DNA of 64,000 bases from Molossus alvarezi (lineage: Eukaryota > Chordata > Mammalia > Chiroptera > Molossidae). The stretch covers positions 132,173,430 through 132,237,429 of the forward strand of contig CM073908.1 in the NCBI GenBank assembly GCA_037176705.1. The letters are read 5' to 3'. A program made the translations under genes and the position numbers. Within the stretch, counting starts at the first letter, position 1; each line of letters starts with the position of its first letter. Of this stretch, positions 57,400 through 64,000 are shown piece by piece. Under the pieces are notes generated by a model. The model searched no databases. It was given only the letters and a program-made list of their open reading frames with translations, and had not been told where the DNA came from.

Positions 57400-58235
57400 T
57401 GCTTATAATTCCAGCATACTGGAATACTGGCATTAGAGAATATATTTCGCCACTCCTGACTTTTTTCATGAGGCAGTGGAAGCTCTTTGAATAGTTTTAT
57501 ACAAAGAAATAACATGATCAGATTTGTTTTTAAGAAAGGTTACTCTGGTGGCAATATGGGGCATGGATAGAGAGGTGGGGCAAGACTGGAAGCAGAGAGA
57601 ACAACACAGAGATTAGTTTCATAGTAAAGGCAAGAAAAATGTGTGTTCAAACTAAGTCATTAGCAGTGGGGATACAGAACAGGGGAGACTTGGTTGATGC
57701 CGTTAGAAGCAAACACCAATTAGAACATGATTGAGGCCGGGCGGGAGAGTCAGGAGCCATATACAATTTTTGGATTTTGTCAAGTTTAATTCACACAGAA
57801 AGAAAACACAGGCAGTGAAGGTTTGGGGAACAGGTTAGTGAGCATTTTGGACACAATCTGGCATCCAGGTGGAGATATCTAGGAGGCAGTTGGATATACA
57901 GGTCTAGAACTCGAGAAAGATCAGAACTGAAGCTTGAATCTGACAATTGCTCAATACCATGGAATCTGATGAGGTGGCCCAACAAGATTATGTAAAGCAA
58001 GGAGGTTAAAACCCATAGAATATTTAAGAGAGGATGAAGGCAGAGAAGCCAGAAGGAAACTGAGAAAGAATGGTCTGGGAAGAACCAAGAGGCAACAGCA
58101 AACAACAAAGAAGCCAGAGAAAGAGAGTTTAACAAGGTGAGTTCAATGAGGTTAACTGCAGAATAGTAAAGTAAAGAACTGATCATTCTTGATAACTGGA
58201 TCAGGCAGGGTCTTATCAGGAAAAGAAACGCCACT
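57400..58235 (-). mobile_element. L2 LINE body, antisense
   Basis: The plus strand reads the complement of L2 RT: 'ggacacaatctggcatccaggtggagatatctaggaggcagttggatatacaggtctagaactcgag', then 'aggatgaaggcagagaagccagaaggaaactgag'. The left part, 'gaataacatgatcagatttg', 'aggttactctggtggc', is its 3' side. The minus frame 57791-58270 (159 codons) passes through the decayed RT and is not a gene. Confidence 0.65.
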
Positions 58236-58244
58236 CCAGGTATA

Positions 58245-58340
58245 GTGGTTAGCTGGGGCTGCCGTAACAAAATACCATGGACTGGATGTCTTAAACAACA
58301 GAAATGTAGGTCCTTCCTGTCCCTAATAACTTAATGTAAA
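58245..58340 (+). repeat. fragment of the LTR-like repeat seen at 18340
   Basis: 'gttagctggggctgccgtaacaaaataccatggactgg..' then 'ttaaacaacagaaatgtagg' parallels the opening of the repeat at 18340-18790. Confidence 0.55.
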
Positions 58341-59695
58341 GGCCCTACTTGTGGCAACATTTCTGCTCACTTACTGAGTCTGGAAATGGCCTCTTTTCGA
58401 AATGTCCCTATGGGTATTCTCATTCGGGACTGAGGAGTACCTTGGCTTCTTATCAGCCTTGAAATGCAAGGAATCCTGAACCCCTTCTGCCGTAGGTTAC
58501 ACATTTCCCTTGCTTCCCCAGGTTGTTCCAGTGAATTCTCCAAGGAAAATATTCTTGGAGACTTCAAATCATGACTTTATAAAGGACTTGAGCTGTATAA
58601 GCTCAAAGAACTTTCAGCACATAATAACAACATAATACAGGTTGAGAGCTCCTGAAAACAGGGAAACAGTTGACAGGAATCCACAGACTGTCTCTCACAC
58701 TAACAGCTAACTTTCTGCTTAGAGTGTGGGGATCTCCGTCTAACACTGTAAGAAGCGACCCCCAAAACACAACATCTTCCCACCTTGTAGTTGGATCACA
58801 CAAAAGAGTAGAAACATTAGAATTGGAGGAAGGTACACTGTAGAAGGAAAAGCATTGAAAATGGTATCCCTATAATTTTTCGGCAACATAATTTAGAGGC
58901 TCTTTCAGTCAAATACATCTACACCTCCATCCTCTCCACCTCTATTCCCCCATGGTGTTGTCTTGACTGTCAATTATTGGGAGAGAAGGCTGTTCCTTAA
59001 AAAGCTTTTAAATGGTATTAGAAACTATTGGAATCTCCCCTAAAAGCTCTTGAAAAAAAGGAAAAAGAAAAACAAGTCTTCACTTTCTGCTTGTGCTGCA
59101 TAAAATACAAGGTACTGTGCTGTTTGTTTATTTGTTTGTGTGAAAGATGGAAGCAAAGACTGAGTACAGTTCAATAGGTTAAGTGAGAAACTAATTGCCA
59201 GTGGTACTTCTGACCTGTGGATTGAGGGCCCTTTCTGACCTTTCATGAGACAAAAATTCAGGGAACTATGTGGATGCACCTCTCTTTAGAGTCTCAGTGT
59301 GTCACTGAAATAATGCATGCCCCCTATTCCCATCAAATGCATAAGAAGCATCTTGCTAAAAAAAAAAGTTGCTTTCTAAAAGAAAAAAAAAATGATTTGC
59401 TCATAATATTATCCAAATAATAACCCCCTAACCTGTGTTTCATTCCACATTTCTATTCATTCAGGGGAATGATGGTATTTGCAATTGTTGATTTAATTTT
59501 GCACCATTACCATGAGTGCATTATTTGCAATTATTAGTGCTCACACAACTACATTTTTCTTGTGATCAACATCTTTGAAAGGGCTGGCATGGTTTTAAAT
59601 GATGCAGACTCCCTCAAGGATACTCACTAGACTAGCCCTTCCCAACTTGTCCACCCAGCAACCTCTTCATTTCAAGAGACATCAAAGATTATCCT
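58340..59695. other. unique DNA including a candidate conserved segment
   Basis: Frames at 58367-58567 and 58603-58803 match nothing. The part 59420-59560 is AT-rich and motif-dense (see the regulatory entry). No repeats recognised. Confidence 0.35.
59470..59540. promoter_or_regulatory. candidate enhancer-like motif pair
   Basis: TATTTGCAATT occurs twice as a direct repeat (59476-59486 and 59522-59532), 46 bp start to start. Between them are a TTTAATTTTG stretch and 'caccattaccatg', and an AATTATTA follows. ATTTGCAAT is close to the POU octamer. Regulatory role is inference. Confidence 0.25.
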
Positions 59696-59697
59696 CA

Positions 59698-59908
59698 CCC
59701 TGGCCAGTGTGGTTCAGTTGGTTGGGTGTCATCCCATGCACCAAAAGGTCATCAGTTCTGGTCAGGGCACATGCCTGGGTTGTAGACTCGATCCTCAGTA
59801 GGGGGCATGCAGGAGGCAGCTGATGGATGTCTTGCTCTCACATTGATGTTTCTCTCTCCTCCTCTCCCTTCCTCTCTCTCTAAAAATCAATTAAAAATCT
59901 TTTAAAAA
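59698..59908 (+). mobile_element. Ves SINE with shortened middle
   Basis: Head 'ccctggccagtgtggttcag', but 'atcagttctggtcagggcac' lacks the usual 'gattcc' B-box part (about 8 bp deleted). CT part, tail 'aaaaatcaattaaaaatc'. Duplication not evident. Confidence 0.9.
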
Positions 59909-59909
59909 T

Positions 59910-60440
59910 GGTTACCTTCATGCCTCCTGATAGTTCTCATGAGCATTTATCACATGATTACAATCACTCATTTGGTTGTTTAGCTTGCCCATTGGACTCT
60001 TGAAGAGTGACCCTGTCTTATTCTCCTTTGACTCTCCACAGCTAGCCCTTTAATGTAGACAGAGAGCCCTTGCACCAACTAAAATAAGCCTCTTCTGACC
60101 TTTCCCCTGGGATGAGTGGGTTCTCACCTTTGGACTGGCCCCAGAGTCAGCCATGCTGGCCCCCAGCTGCAGACTAGAGCAGAGGGGAGCTGGAGTGTGA
60201 AATAAATTGCATACCTGTGATGACAGGAAGGAGACAAGATGTATTTCATTATCGCCCTGAACATTATGTTGATAAGAGCTGGGCAGTGTAAACCACACCT
60301 GTCCATCACAGCTGCTGACATGTACAAGGTCGTGTTGTCCTAGGAACATAGATGTGCTCCCCAAAGGGCCTTTTCAGAGCCATGAAGGACACAAGAGATA
60401 TGATGCATTTACTATACAAATGTCTAGACAGATAGTCATT
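59910..60440. other. unique DNA, GC-richer, candidate regulatory block
   Basis: The minus frame 60050-60364 (104 codons) has no family match. The block 60190-60345 is motif-dense (see the regulatory entry). Confidence 0.35.
60190..60345. promoter_or_regulatory. candidate enhancer with E-box, RUNX and GATA-type motifs
   Basis: Within 45 bp lie GATAAG (60271-60276), AACCACA (60291-60297, RUNX-type) overlapping CACCTG (60296-60301), and CAGCTG (60309-60314). Repeats are absent here. Motif clustering alone is weak evidence. Confidence 0.25.
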
Positions 60441-60444
60441 AATT

Positions 60445-60560
60445 CCTGTATTCATTCAAATATTTATTAAGCAGACTATACTAGGTTTATGGTAAGTACT
60501 GAAGATATAGGATTAAACAAAAGGGACCAAGTCTCTCCCTTCATGATGCTTTCATTCACA
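60445..60560 (-). repeat. L2-type 3' end, antisense
   Basis: 'attcaaatatttattaagcagactatactaggtttatggtaagtactgaagatataggattaaacaaaag' follows the reversed L2 end pattern. Confidence 0.6.
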
Positions 60561-60697
60561 CAGGTGGCACCTATGTTGAAACTGATGCCTGTTTGATAGA
60601 ACTAGAACATTTTAGGGCTGGTGATAGTGGGGTTTAGCTGTTGAAGCACACTTGTCATGGGAATCCTCTCTTCCTCACAGCATGAGTCACTCTAATA

Positions 60698-60796
60698 CCT
60701 TTTTGTTTTTTTGGTACGTGCCCTTAGCGGGAACCAAACCCAGGACTCTCTGGTCCACAGGCTGGCAATCCAACCACTGAACCAAACTGGCCAGGG
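60698..60796 (-). mobile_element. Ves SINE lacking its 3' half (tRNA-like part plus A tail)
   Basis: Antisense: a T-rich run joins directly to 'ggtacgtgcccttagcgggaac', then 'ctctctggtccacaggc' and head 'ccaaactggccaggg'. The CT tract and gaggattaa end are absent. The short duplication CTCTAATA at 60690-60697 and 60797-60804 shows it inserted in this truncated form. Confidence 0.82.
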
Positions 60797-60874
60797 CTCT
60801 AATAATTTTATTTCAAATTTTGATTTATTTTTTAAATATGTTTTTATTGGTTTTTAAATTATTTATTTATTATT

Positions 60875-61736
60875 TATTTATTTGTTTTTGTTACAGATGT
60901 TTCTCATTTTTCCCCCATTGACACCCTCCTCCGCTTCCCCCACCACCTCATCCTCAGCTTTATTGTCTATGTTCATTGGTCATGCGTACATGCATGTAAG
61001 TTCTGTGGTTTCTCTCTTCTCCCCCCAACCCCCTCTCCTCTGAAGCCTGTCAGTCTGTACCCCACCTCTATGTCTCTGGGTTAATTTGGTTCAGTAGTTT
61101 GTTTAGTTCATTATATTACACAAATAAGTGAGATCATGTGATATTTGTCTTTCTCTGCTTGGCTTGTTTCACTTAGCATAATATTCTCCAGGTCCTTCTA
61201 TGCCATCTCAAAGGATAAGAGATCTTTCTTTCCTACAGCTGCATAGTACTCCATTGTGTACATGTACCACGGCTTTTTTATCCACTCATCTACTGATGGA
61301 CACTTGGGTTGTTTCCAGATCTTAGCTATTGTAAATAGTGCTGTTATGAACATAGGGGTACATATATTCTTTCTGATTATTGTTTCGGGTTTCTTAGGGT
61401 ATATTCCTAGAAGTGGGATCACTGGGTCAAATGGAAGTTCAATTTTTAACTTTTTGAGGTAACACCATATTGTTTTCCACAGTGGCTGCACCAGTCTGCA
61501 TTCCCACCAGCAGTGTACTAGAGTCCCCTTTTCTCCACACCCTCGCCAACACTTGTTGTTTGATGATTTGTTGATGGCGGCCATTCTGGCAGGCGTGAAG
61601 TGATACCTCATAGCTGTGTTAATTTGCATCTCTCTGATGATTAGTGATGTTGAGCATTTCTTCATATATCTCTTGGCCATTCATTTGTCCTGTTTGGACA
61701 GGTGTCTATTTAGCTCCTCTGACCATTTTTTAATTG
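60875..61736 (-). mobile_element. 5'-truncated LINE-1, fused to a Ves SINE
   Basis: Minus strand: ORF2 C-terminal part and 3' UTR. The frame 61680-61198 stays open for 160 codons ([18 protein letters not shown] cysteine region, [33 protein letters not shown]), so it is relatively young. The 3' UTR runs to the reversed A-rich tail near 60890. At 61736 the L1 text 'ccattttttaattgg' passes directly into a Ves SINE body. Confidence 0.9.
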
Positions 61737-61914
61737 GAGAGAGGAAGGGAGAGAGAGAGAAACATCGATGTGAGAGAGAAACATCGATCAGCTGCCTCCT
61801 GCAAGCCTCTTCCTGGGGATTGAGCCCACAACCTAGGCAGGTGCCCTGGGAATCAAACTGGGACCTCTCAGTCCATGGGGCGATGCTCAATCCACTGAGC
61901 CACACCAGCTTGGC
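61737..61914 (-). mobile_element. Ves SINE joined to the L1 5' end, no A tail
   Basis: Same orientation as the L1. It starts at its GA/CT-rich part ('agagaggaagggagag'), continues 'atcagctgcctcctgcaagcc', 'gggaatcaaactgggacc', and ends at head 'actgagccacaccagcttgg'. It has no poly(A) between it and the L1. ATTTATTATT lies at 61916-61925 and at 60865-60874 outside the pair. Confidence 0.88.
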
Positions 61915-61989
61915 AATTTATTATTAATAATTAAACAATACCAAGATTGTGAATCCCAAATCCTGGAGTAGAACATAGTAGATTTAAAG

Positions 61990-62210
61990 GCTGCTTCCTC
62001 GGTTCCAGACACTTTGCAAACATTATTTAACTCACTCCTCACAACAGTACTAGAAGTTGATATAGAATACAATCCCTGCATTGCACAGAATAGGGACATG
62101 AGACTCAAAGAGGTGAGGTTGCTTTCCCCAAGACATATGAAGCTAAGATTCAAACTCAAGTCCATCTGGTGCCAACATCATTGCTTTTCCACTACACCTT
62201 TTTAAAAGTG
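61990..62210 (-). repeat. MIR/L2-type repeat, antisense
   Basis: 'ggttccagacactttgcaaacattatttaactcactcctcacaac', 'cagaatagggacatgagactcaaagaggtgaggttgc' and 'gattcaaactcaagtccatctgg' follow the full reversed MIR order. Confidence 0.8.
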
Positions 62211-62469
62211 ACTGAAACCATCCATTTAAATGCTCCTTTTTATCAAGGAAACACCACTAAGTGCTTCTAATGTATACCTATTTGCTTCAATCTCCTATTT
62301 AGTTACACTAGTTTTATGAACTACACCTTATAATATCCTTCAAGCTCTACAATCAATGAAAGTATTAAATGGATTGAGCATCTGCCCTCAGCATTATTAT
62401 TCTAGATAGAAAAATGATTGCCAAATTCATGCCTATGAGTTCACCTTTCAACATTCATTTAATCAAGAT

Positions 62470-62510
62470 GAGTAATTACCCTAGCGGGCAGTAATTAGGT
62501 AATTACTAAA
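62470..62510. promoter_or_regulatory. cluster of three TAATTA homeodomain-type sites
   Basis: TAATTA occurs at 62473-62478, 62492-62497 and 62500-62505, in the forms GTAATTAC, GTAATTAG and GTAATTAC. TAATTA is the core palindrome bound by many paired and Antp-class homeodomains. Binding is inferred. Confidence 0.3.
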
Positions 62511-63021
62511 ACTAGTTAATACAAATAGCATATTAATGTAACCAAATAAATGCTAGTATAATTTTTATAATTATTATGGAATACAGGTCTGCCTGATTTT
62601 TTTAGTAAAAGACATAATTTCTGGGCTATGTATTGCACAATTTCAACTTGCATGTGGGAATGCCTTTTGACATCTGTGACCCTGCAGAGTAAAAAGGAGA
62701 TTGAGACAATTATCTCGGGTACTGAAGCAAAAGCCTGCTTGCGGTAAAATTATCTGCCTAGTCTTTGCCTAATTTTCTCTAAATGGTTATTCTATTTTTC
62801 ATAAAAGTCACCTTATAGCACTGTACCTAAATATCATTCTCTACTTAGAAAATGAAAATATAGTATTCTAAGAATAATTTAATCAGGATAGACAAATGGC
62901 TTTGCACATATGCAGACTATTCCCTGATTCTGTAATATAATCCTAGGTTTGATATCTATCTGTCCCAAAAAAAAAGACTTGATATCAACGCCATCCTCTG
63001 GATTCCCGACCCTCCCCCAAC

Positions 63022-63060
<39 letters not shown>

Positions 63061-63061
63061 A
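63022..63061 (+). repeat. (TA)n(GA)n microsatellite
   Basis: About eight TA units followed by about eleven GA units. Confidence 0.95.
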
Positions 63062-63136
63062 ACCTAAAGCAACTGTAATGAATAAACACATTTATGAGAA
63101 AGTAATTATTTCTTGATATTGTGGTGTATACACGCG

Positions 63137-63140
<4 letters not shown>

Positions 63141-63172
<32 letters not shown>
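63141..63172 (+). repeat. (CA)16 microsatellite
   Basis: Sixteen uninterrupted CA units preceded by an alternating 'gtatacacgcgtata' that is itself nearly palindromic. Confidence 0.97.
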
Positions 63173-63174
<2 letters not shown>

Positions 63175-64000
63175 GCCTAGTAATCTATGTTTGTATTTTC
63201 AGTTGTAGAGATTAAGCATTATTAAAATAAATTAACCATATCCTGTGATGACTCCGCTCTAAATGGTTACCAACCTTAGGACAGTCTTGTGATAGATATT
63301 GATCCATACTCAGGATATGGAACAATTTATGAACACTATGTAGGAAAAATTTTCATCTCCCTTAATTATGAGCTGCCCAATGGTTGATCTGCATTTATAA
63401 AGCCTCTAAGCCAACTAGTAGCAGCTAATGCCCAAAATATTAGAATAGTAGCAGCATGAAAAACAATTTGCAAACTCGCTAATTAGGGTCTAGTTTACAG
63501 TTCTCTTGTTTGAGCTAACCTCTTATGGCTGCATTAGAATTCATTACTGTTAATGAATATAACATGCTGGACATACGTGCCTTCCTTTAATAGCAAAAGC
63601 CCAGGCTCAGTCAATATTTGTACATACTGACATATGCAGTGAAGGCATATACACAAACACTGATTCATTAATTTCCTTAGTAGTTGCTATTTCTTCCTAT
63701 TAGCCAAGGTCTCGTCATTAGCCACAGCTGTATATATACCGAAATACCACAATTAAATTAAAAACTTTTTCTTTCTTACAGATCCTAACACAATTATGTC
63801 TGATGGCTCATTTCCGATATTTCTAAAAGCAACTGGCCCCTTCTATGCAATCCAATCTCATCATTAACTTTCATTCAAACCTCACTGACATACAAAGCAA
63901 CCCAGAGTTTTGCCTGGCTTCTCCAGCCCAAGAAGTGCCATTGTTACATGGTTTTTCTGTTTCCAAGAAGAGTGATCATTTCTGGAACCATAAGCTATTC

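Larger units (their letters stand above)
62215..64000. other. repeat-poor AT-rich DNA, candidate conserved non-coding region
   Basis: Apart from a TA/GA patch and a CA repeat near 63022-63172, no interspersed repeat is recognised for about 1.8 kb, in contrast to the rest of the window. No exon is supported. Such gaps in repeat density are typical of constrained non-coding DNA, but this needs alignment. Confidence 0.4.

Noticed and set aside
57791..58270. 159-codon minus-strand frame
   Set aside because: Lies in the antisense L2 body; no intact RT motif and no gene context.

Overview
The window looks like nuclear DNA of a microbat, most likely a vespertilionoid. The main evidence is about 24 copies of the tRNA-derived Ves SINE, which begin CCCTGGCC.GTTTGGCTCAG, carry A-box and B-box matches and end in CT-rich tails plus A runs. 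They are accompanied by a LINE-1 lineage whose 3' UTR pieces recur across the window. Base composition, ancient L2/MIR/MER repeats and a lack of compact ORFs fit a mammalian intergenic or deep-intronic region. I found no protein-coding exon that I can defend. Nearly all short ORFs are chance frames or pieces of mobile elements.

Layout. 1-13 kb: old L2 copies, a decayed L1, scattered Ves, MIR and MER5A copies, and several kb of AT-rich unique DNA. 13.76-16.88 kb: a complete hAT DNA transposon with terminal inverted repeats, a near-perfect 8-bp target duplication and a broken BED-finger transposase related to GTF2IRD2-type proteins, itself hit by two Ves SINEs. 17-23.5 kb: L1 3' ends, LTR-like repeats and unique DNA. 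23.5-29 kb: a stack of old L1 and L2 pieces, one holding an inverted (twin-primed) L1. 29-31 kb: unique DNA with a CRE/E-box cluster. 31-34 kb: deeply nested L1s. 34.5-35 kb: a processed RPL28 pseudogene. 36.8-39 kb: a long decayed L2. 39-47.5 kb: MER20, MER5, LTR-like repeats and six Ves copies. 47.85-53.70 kb: a full-length but inactivated L1 on the minus strand, inserted into a MIR/L2-type repeat. 54-62 kb: Ves, L1 and L2 copies, including a likely L1-Ves chimera. 62.2-64 kb: largely repeat-free AT-rich sequence with clustered homeodomain-type TAATTA sites.

The genes do not form a pathway. The biology of the window is retrotransposition: L1 ORF2-type machinery explains the L1 copies, the Ves copies, the RPL28 retrocopy and their target duplications. 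The unique stretches may hold distal enhancers, but that needs cross-species alignment, which I could not run. I found no convincing new biological system. The most informative items are the chimeric L1-Ves insertion, the twin-primed L1, the hAT with its decayed domesticated-type transposase, and the candidate non-coding regulatory segments.
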